Source of the DNA: an uncultured Bacteroidales bacterium
Lineage (GTDB): Bacteria; Bacteroidota; Bacteroidia; Bacteroidales; F082
DNA length: 64,000 nucleotides
Direction of reading: 5' to 3'
Assembly: GCA_900317055.1 (NCBI GenBank)
Contig: ONFF01000004.1
Location: 62,001-126,000, forward strand
Position 1 is the first letter of the stretch. The number at the start of each line of letters is the position of its first letter. The translations under genes and the position numbers were made by a program. A model generated the notes under the pieces. It did no database searches and had not been told where the DNA came from. It worked only from the letters and a program-made list of their open reading frames with translations. This document shows positions 52,716 through 61,781 of the stretch, in pieces.

Positions 52716-55074
52716 AATCTATAAAAAAGGCAAGACCTCCCTCGTGTCTTCCATCCTGAACATCTTGGGCTTGACGGCAGCCTTCGCCGCGCTCTACATC
52801 ATCCTCGTGCAGGTGCACCACGACCTCACCTACAACAAGGCGCTCAAAGACAGCGACCAGATTTATGTCCTTACAAAGAAAGAAATCAATCAAAGTGAAT
52901 ACTCCTCTTATATGAACCGTCCTATGGGAGAGTATGTGCTTAATGCTTCCCCTGACATTGAAGCCGGCGGCTGCGGTAAAATCATGGGCAATCCCATTGC
53001 GGTTCGGGTAAGCGATGATCAATCCCCTGTGTCCATCTCGATATCTGCCATGAACAAAGGCGCTCGCGATGTGTTCGGTTTCGAACTGGTGGCTGGCAAC
53101 TGGGATGATCTGACAGGCACTGGCTTCGCCCTTTCGGAATCAGCGGCAAAACGCCTTGGAGTCCAAGTGGGTGATGTGATGAAGTATTATGATGGATCGG
53201 GGTGGCAGGGAATATCCATCGTGGCCATCTATAAAGACATGCCGAAGCACAGCGACCTTTCCTCTTTCGAAATGCTTGCCGATATGGGTGATAATAGCCT
53301 CGACGACTGGAAGGAGTTTTCGTTCAACTATTTTATGAAACTTCGTAAAGGTGCTGACCCCAAGGCGATTACCGAAGTGGCAATGCCGGTGGTCAAACAG
53401 TTTTTCAGTGAGGTGAATGGTGGCACTGAGGTTACGGATGATGATGTCAAGTTCGGGCTTTACCCCGTGCGGCTGACCGATATGTACTTCGACAGCAATT
53501 CCTATTATGCCCCTGGAAAGGCGGGCAACAGAACCACAACAATCACTTTGCTCGTCATCGCCATTTTTGTAGTACTCATCGCTTTCATCAACTACATCAA
53601 TTTCTTCTTCGCCATGGTGCCGTTGCGCCTGCGGAGCATCAACACACGCAAGATATTGGGCAGCAGTCGTTTCCAGTTGGTGATGTCGTCGGTGGGCGAA
53701 TCGGTGCTGATGGTGGTCATTGCCTTGGGTTTGGCGGTGGCTGTAGTCACCTTGTTCAGGCAATCCACCTTGGCCTCGATGATTGACACTTCTCTCGATT
53801 TCGGCCAAAACTGGGGTGTCGTGGCTTTGACCATTGGTTTGGCGTTGCTTATCTCAGTGCTCGCCAGCCTCTATCCAGCCTTGTTCGCCACCTCGTTCAA
53901 CCCCGCTTTTGCCTTGAAAGGCACCCTCGGCACTACACAGAAGGGCAAGGCATTCCGCATCGGCTTGATTGGCTTGCAGTTCACCGTTTCCATCGTCCTG
54001 ATTATCTGTGCGATATTCGTCTCCGAGCAACGTCGTTTTATGATGAATCACGAAATGGGCTTCAACCAAGAATGTCTTTTGCAGTCGCAGGTGTCGTGGG
54101 ACCTTGCCACCAACCGCCAAGTCGTTGAGAGTCAGTTGTTGGCCGATGCGGCCATCAAGGACATCGCATGGGGTGATGGGCCTTTCGTAAATGATTATCG
54201 GATGCAATGGGGACGCACAGTGCGTGGCGAGGATGCCGGTTGGGACGTCTATCCCGTTTCGTGGAACTTCCTCCGTTTCATGGGCATCGACATCGTGGAA
54301 GGTCGCGATTTCACGGAAGCCGACGAGCATTCCACGGGTACGTATATCTTCAACGAAACTGCACGGGACATATATAAAATCACCCTTGAAGATCAGATTG
54401 GAGGGCATGATGACCAAATCGCTGAGATTGCCGGTTTCTGCAAGGACTTCAACTTTGCATCGTTGCGTCAAGAGATTAAACCTTTTGCATTCTATGTTTA
54501 CGGCAAAGATCCGTGGCATATTTGCAATAGGTTGTATATCCGCACCGAGGCTGGCGTGGATGTCCCCACCCTGATGGAGCGCATAAGGAATACCCTCAAC
54601 GACCTTGACCCCAATATGGGCAACGAAATATCATACGAGGTGTGGCCTTTCTCAGAATCGATTGAGAACCAATACAAAAAGGAGCAAAACCTTTCGAAGT
54701 TGGTCACTCTGTTCACGATTTTGGCCATCGTCATCTCGCTGATGGGTGTGTTCGGCTTGGTGATGTTCGAGACGGAGCACCGCCGTAAGGAAATCGGCAT
54801 CCGTCGTGTGCATGGTGCCACGGTGGGGCAGGTTTTGGCGATGTTCAACTCGCGCTTCGTGAAGATTGTGCTGGTGTGTTTCGTGGTTGCCGTGCCGGTG
54901 AGCATTGTCATCATGCGGCGTTATTTGGAAGGCTTTGCCTATCAGGTGCCGCTGCATGTCTGGGTGTTTGTCTTGGCGCTGTTGGCGGTTTTGGCGGTTA
55001 CAATTGCGGTGGTCACCTTGCGCAGTTTGCGGGCCGCTACGGTGAATCCAGTGAAATCCTTACGTAATGAATGA
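52708..55074 (+). CDS. FtsX/MacB-type ABC permease 3
   Basis: A 788-aa permease: first span (about 14-34), periplasmic region, central spans with the FtsX core FAMVPLRLRSINTRKILGSS (about 299-318), second periplasmic region, C-terminal spans with RRKEIGIRRVHGATVGQVLA, ending ATVNPVKSLRNE. No ATPase domain. It overlaps the 51-aa ORF. The permease at 55140 is a close tandem copy, near-identical in the membrane parts and differing in the first periplasmic domain. Confidence 0.92.
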   Translation: MARIYKKGKTSLVSSILNILGLTAAFAALYIILVQVHHDLTYNKALKDSDQIYVLTKKEINQSEYSSYMNRPMGEYVLNASPDIEAGGCGKIMGNPIAVRVSDDQSPVSISISAMNKGARDVFGFELVAGNWDDLTGTGFALSESAAKRLGVQVGDVMKYYDGSGWQGISIVAIYKDMPKHSDLSSFEMLADMGDNSLDDWKEFSFNYFMKLRKGADPKAITEVAMPVVKQFFSEVNGGTEVTDDDVKFGLYPVRLTDMYFDSNSYYAPGKAGNRTTTITLLVIAIFVVLIAFINYINFFFAMVPLRLRSINTRKILGSSRFQLVMSSVGESVLMVVIALGLAVAVVTLFRQSTLASMIDTSLDFGQNWGVVALTIGLALLISVLASLYPALFATSFNPAFALKGTLGTTQKGKAFRIGLIGLQFTVSIVLIICAIFVSEQRRFMMNHEMGFNQECLLQSQVSWDLATNRQVVESQLLADAAIKDIAWGDGPFVNDYRMQWGRTVRGEDAGWDVYPVSWNFLRFMGIDIVEGRDFTEADEHSTGTYIFNETARDIYKITLEDQIGGHDDQIAEIAGFCKDFNFASLRQEIKPFAFYVYGKDPWHICNRLYIRTEAGVDVPTLMERIRNTLNDLDPNMGNEISYEVWPFSESIENQYKKEQNLSKLVTLFTILAIVISLMGVFGLVMFETEHRRKEIGIRRVHGATVGQVLAMFNSRFVKIVLVCFVVAVPVSIVIMRRYLEGFAYQVPLHVWVFVLALLAVLAVTIAVVTLRSLRAATVNPVKSLRNE

Positions 55075-55078
55075 TCTT

Positions 55079-55139
55079 GTAGGAACGCATAATGCGTCCC
55101 TACAATTAAACAATTCAACAATCAACAATTCAACAACAC
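55079..55139. repeat. GTAGG palindrome and AC-rich leader
   Basis: A near-perfect 25-bp palindrome (GTAGGAACGCAT / ATGCGTCCCTAC, 55079-55103) is followed by an AC-rich array of CAATTAAACAA / CAATTCAACAA units that runs up to the next ATG. Confidence 0.65.
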
Positions 55140-57548
55140 ATGGCTCGAATCTATAAAAAAGGCAAGACCTCCCTTGTGTCTTCCATCCTGAATATCTTGG
55201 GCTTGACGGCAGCCTTCGCCGCACTCTACATCATCCTTGTGCAGGTGCACCACGACTTCACCTACAACAAGGCGCTCAAAGACAGCGACAGGATTTATGT
55301 CCTTACCATGCCAGACCGATTTTCAAACAATGTTTATTCGACATACGTCAATCGTCAGATGTCGGAAGCGGTCATTGCTGCTGTCCCCAGCGTAGAGGCG
55401 GGCTGCTGCGCTGCCAATTTAGGGAGCCTCGAAGTTTCCGTACGCTTGGGCGAAGGACAGTCGTCAATCGAATTGAGAGTCACCAGTTTCTCCAAACCCG
55501 CCATCGACGTGTTTGGATTTGAACTTGTTGCCGGCAATTTGGACCATTGGATTAGTAACACGGATGCGGTTATGTCCGAGTCAGCGGCCAAACGCTTGGG
55601 CTTGCAGGTGGGCGACCATTTCCAATATGGCAACTGGAATTGGACAGATGTCACGGTAGCAGCCATCTACAAGGATATGCCTGTCAACAGCGACCTTTCC
55701 TCCATCGACTTTATTCTGAATCTGGGCGAAGCGGGTATGAGCGATTGGACCCAATGGGGCTGGAATTATTTCATAAAACTCGCTGAAGGCGCTGACCCAA
55801 AAGAGTTCGATGAAATTGCACACCAAGTCGCCTTTGACCTTTTTAAGACAAAATTCGACATTGATGAAAGCGATATGACCGAAGAAAAAGCAGCGGATAT
55901 TGAGGGATATAAAAAAATGATGTCACCTCATCTAATGAAGTTGACGGACAATTATTTTGCCGATAATGTCGGGCATCCGGGCAAGTCGGGCAATCGCACC
56001 ACGACCATCACCTTGCTTGTCATCGCCATTTTCGTGATGCTCATCGCCTTCATAAACTACATCAACTTCTTCTTCGCGATGGTGCCGTTGCGTCTGCGGA
56101 GTATCAACACACGCAAGATATTGGGCAGCAGCCGCTTCCAGTTGGTGATGTCGTCGGTGGGCGAGTCGGTGCTGATGGTCGTTATCGCTCTTGGACTGGC
56201 GGTGGCCGTGGTTACGCTGTTCAGACAATCCACCTTGGCTGCACTGATTGACACACCGTTGAACTTCGGCCAGAATTTGGGTATTGCGGCTTTGACCGTC
56301 GGTATCGCCTTGCTCATTTCGGTGCTTGCCAGCCTCTATCCGGCCTTGTTCTCCACCTCGTTCAATCCCGCTTTTGCCTTGAAAGGCACCCTCGGCACCA
56401 CGCAGAAAGGCAAGGCTTTCCGCATCGGATTGATTGGCTTGCAGTTCACCGTGAGCATCGTGCTGATTATCTGTGCAGTTTTTGTTCATCAGCAACGCGA
56501 TTTCATGATGAATCACGACATGGGTTTCAATCAAGAAAACCTGCTTCAGTCGCATGTGACATGGGAACTCGCCAACAACCGTGAAACTGTCGAGAATCAG
56601 TTGAAAACAGATGCTGACATCAAGGACATCGCATGGGGCGACGGCCCGTTTGTGGCCAACAGCCGTATGGCGTGGAGCCGCGAGTTCAAAAGTGATTCTG
56701 AGGGTCTGTCATGGCAGGTCTATCCAGTTTCTTGGAACTTCCTGCGTTTTATGGGTATTGACATTGTGGAAGGCCGCGACTTTACTCCCGCCGACGAGCA
56801 ATCGGAAAACGGAGTCTATATCATCAACGAGACGGCTCAGAAAATGTACGGCATCACCACTGAAGACAGAATCTGGGGTCATAAAGAGGTTCCTGCCGAG
56901 ATTGCAGGTGTTTGTAGGGACTTCAATTTCTCTCCTTTGCGCGATGAGATTAGTCCATTTGCATTCTATGTCTATGGCAAGGAGCCGTGGAGCCCGTGCA
57001 TGAGGCTGTTCATCCGTACCGAAGCCGGCGTTGATACCCAAGCGTTGATGGAACGCTCAATAAAAACCCTCAACGACCTCGACCCGACATTAGGCGACGG
57101 TTTTTCGGTTTGGATGAGACCGTTTGAACAAGCAATTGAGAACCAATACAAAAAGGAGCAAAACCTCTCGAAGTTAGTCACTTTGTTTACGGTGCTGGCT
57201 ATCGTCATTTCGTTGATGGGCGTGTTCGGTTTGGTGATGTTCGAGACGGAGCACCGCCGCAAGGAAATCGGCATCCGTCGTGTGCATGGGGCAACGGTGG
57301 GGCAGATTTTGGCGATGTTTAACTCGCGCTTTGTAAAAGTTGTGATGGTGTGCTTCGTCATCGCCGTGCCCGTGAGCATTGTCATTATGCGGCGTTATTT
57401 GGAAGGCTTTGCCTATCAGGTGCCGCTGCATGTCTGGGTGTTTGCCCTTGCGCTGTTGGCCGTCTTGGCTGTAACGATAGCGGTGGTCACCTTGCGAAGT
57501 CTGCGGGCGGCTACGATGAATCCGGTGAAGTCACTACGCAATGAATAA
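55140..57548 (+). CDS. FtsX/MacB-type ABC permease 4
   Basis: An 802-aa tandem duplicate of permease 3. Residues 1-55 differ at only two or three positions, the central block from GNRTTTITLLVIAIFV onward and the C-terminal spans are almost the same, but the first periplasmic domain (about 57-285) is strongly different and 14 residues longer overall. The conserved tail is ATMNPVKSLRNE. Such a mosaic fits diversification of the substrate- or partner-contacting domain on a fixed membrane frame. Confidence 0.92.
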   Translation: MARIYKKGKTSLVSSILNILGLTAAFAALYIILVQVHHDFTYNKALKDSDRIYVLTMPDRFSNNVYSTYVNRQMSEAVIAAVPSVEAGCCAANLGSLEVSVRLGEGQSSIELRVTSFSKPAIDVFGFELVAGNLDHWISNTDAVMSESAAKRLGLQVGDHFQYGNWNWTDVTVAAIYKDMPVNSDLSSIDFILNLGEAGMSDWTQWGWNYFIKLAEGADPKEFDEIAHQVAFDLFKTKFDIDESDMTEEKAADIEGYKKMMSPHLMKLTDNYFADNVGHPGKSGNRTTTITLLVIAIFVMLIAFINYINFFFAMVPLRLRSINTRKILGSSRFQLVMSSVGESVLMVVIALGLAVAVVTLFRQSTLAALIDTPLNFGQNLGIAALTVGIALLISVLASLYPALFSTSFNPAFALKGTLGTTQKGKAFRIGLIGLQFTVSIVLIICAVFVHQQRDFMMNHDMGFNQENLLQSHVTWELANNRETVENQLKTDADIKDIAWGDGPFVANSRMAWSREFKSDSEGLSWQVYPVSWNFLRFMGIDIVEGRDFTPADEQSENGVYIINETAQKMYGITTEDRIWGHKEVPAEIAGVCRDFNFSPLRDEISPFAFYVYGKEPWSPCMRLFIRTEAGVDTQALMERSIKTLNDLDPTLGDGFSVWMRPFEQAIENQYKKEQNLSKLVTLFTVLAIVISLMGVFGLVMFETEHRRKEIGIRRVHGATVGQILAMFNSRFVKVVMVCFVIAVPVSIVIMRRYLEGFAYQVPLHVWVFALALLAVLAVTIAVVTLRSLRAATMNPVKSLRNE

Positions 57549-57555
57549 TATAAAG

Positions 57556-57721
57556 AACTACGGATTGTACGGATTAAACGGATGTTCGATAAGAAATTTG
57601 AAGGACGCAAGCGTCCGATTTGTACGGATTCCTGCTGGCGTTAGCTTATCCGTAAGAATTGGATGCTTGCATCCCAAAAATTTTCGGAATTATGTCCGTG
57701 AAATCCGCGAAATCCGTAGTT
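57556..57721. repeat. ACGGATT-armed element, non-coding copy
   Basis: A 166-bp element from AACTACGGATT to AATCCGTAGTT with hairpins GGACGCAAGCGTCC and GGATGCTTGCATCC at the two fixed places. Its left half aligns closely with the DNA ahead of the GxxExxY gene. A 67-codon frame through it starts at 57541 and is probably incidental. Confidence 0.8.
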
Positions 57722-57773
57722 TGTTTGCGGACAACTATGGATAATCAAGTGAAATTGATGCAAAATGAATAGT

Positions 57774-57806
57774 TTTGTGGGTTTTGACAAAAAAGTTGTA
57801 TCTTTG
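57774..57806 (+). promoter_or_regulatory. Promoter of hipBA
   Basis: TATCTTTG (57799-57806) is an exact TAnnTTTG, with TTTG at 57774-57777, 21 bp upstream. Just downstream CTAAA and TTTAG (57812-57830) form a short inverted repeat that could be the autoregulatory operator. Confidence 0.6.
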
Positions 57807-57840
57807 CAACTGCTAAAATATAATCATTTAGTGGCTAAAA

Positions 57841-58167
57841 ATGGATATAACTAATAATATATTATCATTTAATATTGTCTCACCTGAAGGCAAGGCCATG
57901 GCTTTGGCGGAACGGGTGAAAGCACGCCGTTTGGAGATGAACCTGACGCAGGAAGGTCTTTCTGTGCGCTCGGGATTGCCTTTGGCGACCTACCGCCGCT
58001 TTGAGCGGACAGGCAAGATTTCCTTGGACGGACTGCTCCATATCGCCTACGCCTTGGATGCCTTGAACGACTTTGACCGATTGTTTGAGTCACGCAAATA
58101 TGCCACTTTGGATGAGGCACTTAGTGCCACCACAACAAACAGAAAGCGAGGGAAACACAATGAGTAA
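57841..58167 (+). CDS. HipB-like antitoxin/regulator
   Basis: A 108-aa helix-turn-helix protein (DNA-binding part about 24-78: ERVKARRLEMNLTQEGLSVR, SGLPLATYRRFERTG). It overlaps the HipA-like gene by 8 nt, the usual order for hipBA. In such pairs it represses its own promoter and neutralises the kinase. The N-terminal 20 residues precede the HTH, so a later start (ATG at 57898) is possible. Confidence 0.85.
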   Translation: MDITNNILSFNIVSPEGKAMALAERVKARRLEMNLTQEGLSVRSGLPLATYRRFERTGKISLDGLLHIAYALDALNDFDRLFESRKYATLDEALSATTTNRKRGKHNE

Positions 58168-59236
58168 AAAGATAGTTGAAGTAACGCTAGGCTCTCGTAA
58201 AGTCGGGCGGATAGCCTTGGACAGAGACGGTCGCGCTTTGTTCGAATACGACGCGGACTGGATTCGGAACGGCTTTTCCATCTCGCCGTTTTACTTGCCT
58301 TTGGAATCGAGGTTGTTCACCGCCGATGCGAAGCTTTTTGACGGCAACTTCGGAGTGTTCGACGACAGCCTGCCCGACGGCTGGAGTGCATTGGTGCTCG
58401 ACCGTTATCTGAGGTCGCAAGGCAAGTCATTGGCTTCGTTGGATTTGTTGGAGCAACTGATGTTTATCGGTAGCCGTGGGCGTGGTGCCTTGGAATACCA
58501 TCCCGACCTAAGCACCGTTGACGAGCAGGTCGTCATCGACCTCGACCACATGGCGGAAGAGTCGCAGCGGGTATTGAATACCGACTATTCCGACAACCTC
58601 GACAAGGCTTGGCGACGCGGCGGCTCTTCGGGCGGCACGAGACCCAAAGTGTTTGTGCATCACGACGGCGCCGAGTGGTTGGTGAAGTTCCGCGACCGCA
58701 CCGACCCGCCCAATGTAGGCAAAATCGAATATGAGACCTCACTGTTGGCTCGCGAATGTGGCATTGAGATGGCCGAGACCCGACTTTTCGAAGGAAAATA
58801 CTTCGGCTCAAAGCGCTTCGACCGTACCGATGACGGCGGCAAACTACACGTTATCAGTCTCTCCGCCCTGATGAACCTCGATTATCATCTGCCCACCGCC
58901 GATTACGGTCATCTGTTCTGGGCTTGCAGCCAGCTCACACATTCCGTCAAGGAACTGTGGAAGGTGTTCCGCCTGATGGCGTTCAACCTCATTATTGGCA
59001 ACTGCGATGACCATGTGAAGAACTTTGCCTTCATCCGCCGCAACGATGTTTGGCAGTTGGCTCCAGCCTACGATGTGCTGCCTTGCGAAGGCTTAGGTGG
59101 CTTCCACAGCCTTTCCGTGAATGGCAACTACAAAGACCCGGGGAAAACGGACGCTGTTCAGCTTGCCGTAAAATTCGGGCTGCGAAAGGATGAGGCCGAA
59201 GAAGTGTTTGAAGAAATCCGTAAACGCTCACTGTAA
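58160..59236 (+). CDS. HipA-family kinase toxin
   Basis: A 358-aa protein from the ATG at 58160, which overlaps the antitoxin gene; an upstream frame extends 29 codons inside it and is rejected. It has the N-terminal coupling domain (1-105) and the kinase core: GSSGGTRPK (155-163), NLIIGNCDDHVKNF (276-289, catalytic Asp), and APAYDV (301-306, metal site). HipA kinases phosphorylate aminoacyl-tRNA synthetases and cause growth arrest. The stop codon overlaps the first palindrome of promoter c. Confidence 0.9.
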   Translation: MSKKIVEVTLGSRKVGRIALDRDGRALFEYDADWIRNGFSISPFYLPLESRLFTADAKLFDGNFGVFDDSLPDGWSALVLDRYLRSQGKSLASLDLLEQLMFIGSRGRGALEYHPDLSTVDEQVVIDLDHMAEESQRVLNTDYSDNLDKAWRRGGSSGGTRPKVFVHHDGAEWLVKFRDRTDPPNVGKIEYETSLLARECGIEMAETRLFEGKYFGSKRFDRTDDGGKLHVISLSALMNLDYHLPTADYGHLFWACSQLTHSVKELWKVFRLMAFNLIIGNCDDHVKNFAFIRRNDVWQLAPAYDVLPCEGLGGFHSLSVNGNYKDPGKTDAVQLAVKFGLRKDEAEEVFEEIRKRSL

Positions 59237-59338
59237 CGTTTTTTTACACCCACTGTAAAGAAACTTTACACTTTTACAAAAGGGTAAAATTGCATCTTGT
59301 TGATTCATATCATTTTACAAATTTGGCACAGATTATGC
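59232..59338 (+). promoter_or_regulatory. Sigma-54-type promoter with paired palindromic sites, copy c
   Basis: Sites TGTAACGTTTTTTTACA (59232-59248, degenerate, overlapping the hipA stop) and TGTAAAGAAACTTTACA (59254-59270) have centres 22 bp apart. The GG of TTGGCACAGATTATGC starts at 59325, 63 bp after the second centre, with GC at 59337-59338. Confidence 0.78.
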
Positions 59339-59341
59339 CAT

Positions 59342-59395
59342 ACAACTTACAACAATTAAACAATTAAACAGTTAAACAATCAACAATCAACAATA
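59342..59395 (+). repeat. AC-rich leader array ahead of permease 5
   Basis: About five spaced AACAATTAAAC / CAATCAAC units with almost no G run straight into the ATG. Similar leaders precede permeases 1, 2 and 4. Confidence 0.6.
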
Positions 59396-61768
59396 ATGAG
59401 CAGCTACCTGAAATTCCTCTCCCGAAACAAACTCTACAGCATCATCGAGGCGGTGGGCTTGGCCGTCAGTTTGGCCTTTGTGGTCATCATCTTCTGCTAT
59501 GTGACCCAACAAATCGCTGTGACACGTGAAAACCCACACCGAAAGGAAATATACGCCGTGGGGTTGAAGAACCTGATTAAATTCGAGTATGGATTGAAAG
59601 GCAGCATCGGCGAGAGCATCCCCGAAATTGAATCGATCACCGAGTTCCAGATGATGCATACCGATATGAAGGCCGACGACCAATCCCGTGCGGTGTATGT
59701 GCTGGGCTGCGACCGCGATTTCTTCGACATCTTTCCCGTCGAGTTCGCCGTAGGCCAGCCAGACCAAATCAACGAAGTTTCGGCGGCATTCGTGTCGGAG
59801 CGTATGGCGCAATTGCTTTCCGAGACAGGCGAAGTGGTTGGGCGCAGCATCCATTTGTTTAAGCGCGATTACACCGTGGCTGGCGTGATTTCCGACTTCG
59901 GCAGTTCGCTTTTCTACGAAACGCCCGATGTGATTGTCAATGTGGATGTCAGCGATGGCGTGGTGTTCTATGGTGGCCTCAACAGCCCATCCCGACCAGC
60001 CAATGTGTTTACCACAGTGAATGTCTTTGTGAAAGTGTTTCCCAATACCGACCGTGCGGCACTTCTTGAAAAAATGTCGGCAGCGATTGTGGCCTTTTAC
60101 TCTGAGATTTTAGGGATGGAGCCCCCGTTTGAAATTGCAGAAAACACTATGTTGGTTCGCTTGGATGAGTTGTTTTACACCGATGCCCAAACCAACCTGA
60201 AGAAAGGCGACAAAACGATGATGCACAGCCTGTTGGCTATAGGCTTGCTGCTGTTGATTTCTGCCATATTCAACTACATCAACCTCAACGTTGCCTTGAC
60301 GAGCAAACGGGCCAAGGAGATGGCTTCGAGGCGGCTGCTTGGCGCGACGAAGAGCGAAATTATCGGGAAATACCTCTGGGAGTCGCTGGCGTTCACTTCG
60401 GTGTGTATGGTGCTTGGCATCCTTTTGGCCGAGGCGCTTTGCCCCATGGTCAATCGACTGTTGGGCGGAAGTGTTGGGGTTAGGATTTCGCTCTCGCCTT
60501 TCTATTTGGTTTCCTACCTGTTGATAGTGGTGGTTGTGGCTTTGCTGGCGGGCATCGCGCCTGCAGTGGTGGTGTCGCGTGCCCAGCCCATTGATGTGGT
60601 GAAGGGCATGTTCCGCTTCCGCAACAAGATGGTGCTCTCGAAGGTATTCATCGTCCTGCAAAACGTCATCGCCATCGTGCTGATTGCCTTGGTGATCACG
60701 ATGGAAGCGCAAATGCGCCACATGGAGCGGAGGCCGGTGGGATGCCGCACTGAAAACCTGTTTTATCTCGAATCCGTCCTTACGGGCAATGAGGCATTCG
60801 AGAATGATTTGCTGTCATTGCCTTGTGTGAAGCGGATGGGCCATTCCTACGGCTATCCTGGCAGTGCAATGATGGGCTCTAACTTTGTGCGCCTCAACGA
60901 TCCCGACAATTTTATTTCCGTTGGGTACCTGATGTGCGACACGGCGGCTTTCGACCTTTACGACTTCGATACCAAGGTGATGTACAGCCAATTGGAGGAA
61001 GGCAAGTGGTTATTGACGCAGGGGCTTTTGGAGAGCCAACTGGGGATGCCGATGAGCAAGTTCGACCCCGACTCGCTGGGCGTTTGGTACAAGCACAATG
61101 TCGGCTACGACCTGTGTGGCGTGGTGGGCGATTTCGCCATCAACAGTGCTGCCTCTGTGGTTGACGAGAAGTTCGGTGCCGTGCAGATTGTGGGAGATGA
61201 GCCGATGTTCGAATGGGTGAGTTTCAATCCTGTACTGGATATTGTGGGCGACCACGCCGAAGCTCGCAAGGCAATCGATGCGGTGTATGACAAACATATC
61301 AAAATGCAAGAAACCTATTGGGAACCTTTCAGAGAGGGCTTTATAGATGACCTTTTGCTGCAAAGTTTGCAGAGCACCAAAAACAAAATGCGCCTTGTGG
61401 ACTTGTTTATGGCGGTGGCGGTAATGCTCTCGCTGTTGGGACTGGTAGCCATGAGCACGCATTTCGCCTCCGAGCGCGAGAAGACCATCGCCGTCCGCAA
61501 GGTGTTTGGCGGCACAATGCAAAGCGAGATTCGCCGCAACCTGAAGGAATACATCATCATGATTCTTATCGCTAATGTCATCGCCATACCCATAGCGGTT
61601 TGGGTGTGCGGGCGTTATCTGGAGGATTTCGTCTATCGCATCGACCTGTATCCGTGGATCTTCGTGGTGACGGTGGTGCTGTCGTTTGTCATCGCCATCG
61701 GCTCCGTGCTTTGGCAAATCGTTTCCGTGGCGAGGGTGAACCCGGTGATGGCGTTGAAGAAGGAATAA
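59396..61768 (+). CDS. FtsX/MacB-type ABC permease 5
   Basis: A 790-aa permease closest in style to permease 2: MSSYLKFLSRNKLYSIIEAV start, central core AKEMASRRLLGATKSEIIGK (about 305-324), C-terminal EREKTIAVRKVFGGTMQSEI and tail VNPVMALKKE. It is the first gene behind promoter c, with no ATPase or adaptor of its own, and ends 13 bp before a convergent ATPase gene. Confidence 0.9.
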   Translation: MSSYLKFLSRNKLYSIIEAVGLAVSLAFVVIIFCYVTQQIAVTRENPHRKEIYAVGLKNLIKFEYGLKGSIGESIPEIESITEFQMMHTDMKADDQSRAVYVLGCDRDFFDIFPVEFAVGQPDQINEVSAAFVSERMAQLLSETGEVVGRSIHLFKRDYTVAGVISDFGSSLFYETPDVIVNVDVSDGVVFYGGLNSPSRPANVFTTVNVFVKVFPNTDRAALLEKMSAAIVAFYSEILGMEPPFEIAENTMLVRLDELFYTDAQTNLKKGDKTMMHSLLAIGLLLLISAIFNYINLNVALTSKRAKEMASRRLLGATKSEIIGKYLWESLAFTSVCMVLGILLAEALCPMVNRLLGGSVGVRISLSPFYLVSYLLIVVVVALLAGIAPAVVVSRAQPIDVVKGMFRFRNKMVLSKVFIVLQNVIAIVLIALVITMEAQMRHMERRPVGCRTENLFYLESVLTGNEAFENDLLSLPCVKRMGHSYGYPGSAMMGSNFVRLNDPDNFISVGYLMCDTAAFDLYDFDTKVMYSQLEEGKWLLTQGLLESQLGMPMSKFDPDSLGVWYKHNVGYDLCGVVGDFAINSAASVVDEKFGAVQIVGDEPMFEWVSFNPVLDIVGDHAEARKAIDAVYDKHIKMQETYWEPFREGFIDDLLLQSLQSTKNKMRLVDLFMAVAVMLSLLGLVAMSTHFASEREKTIAVRKVFGGTMQSEIRRNLKEYIIMILIANVIAIPIAVWVCGRYLEDFVYRIDLYPWIFVVTVVLSFVIAIGSVLWQIVSVARVNPVMALKKE

Positions 61769-61781
61769 CAATGCCAGAAAA

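Noticed and set aside
57541-57744. 67-codon frame through the second ACGGATT element
   Set aside because: Same reason; it begins inside the last codons of permease 4 and ends outside the repeat with no coding signature.
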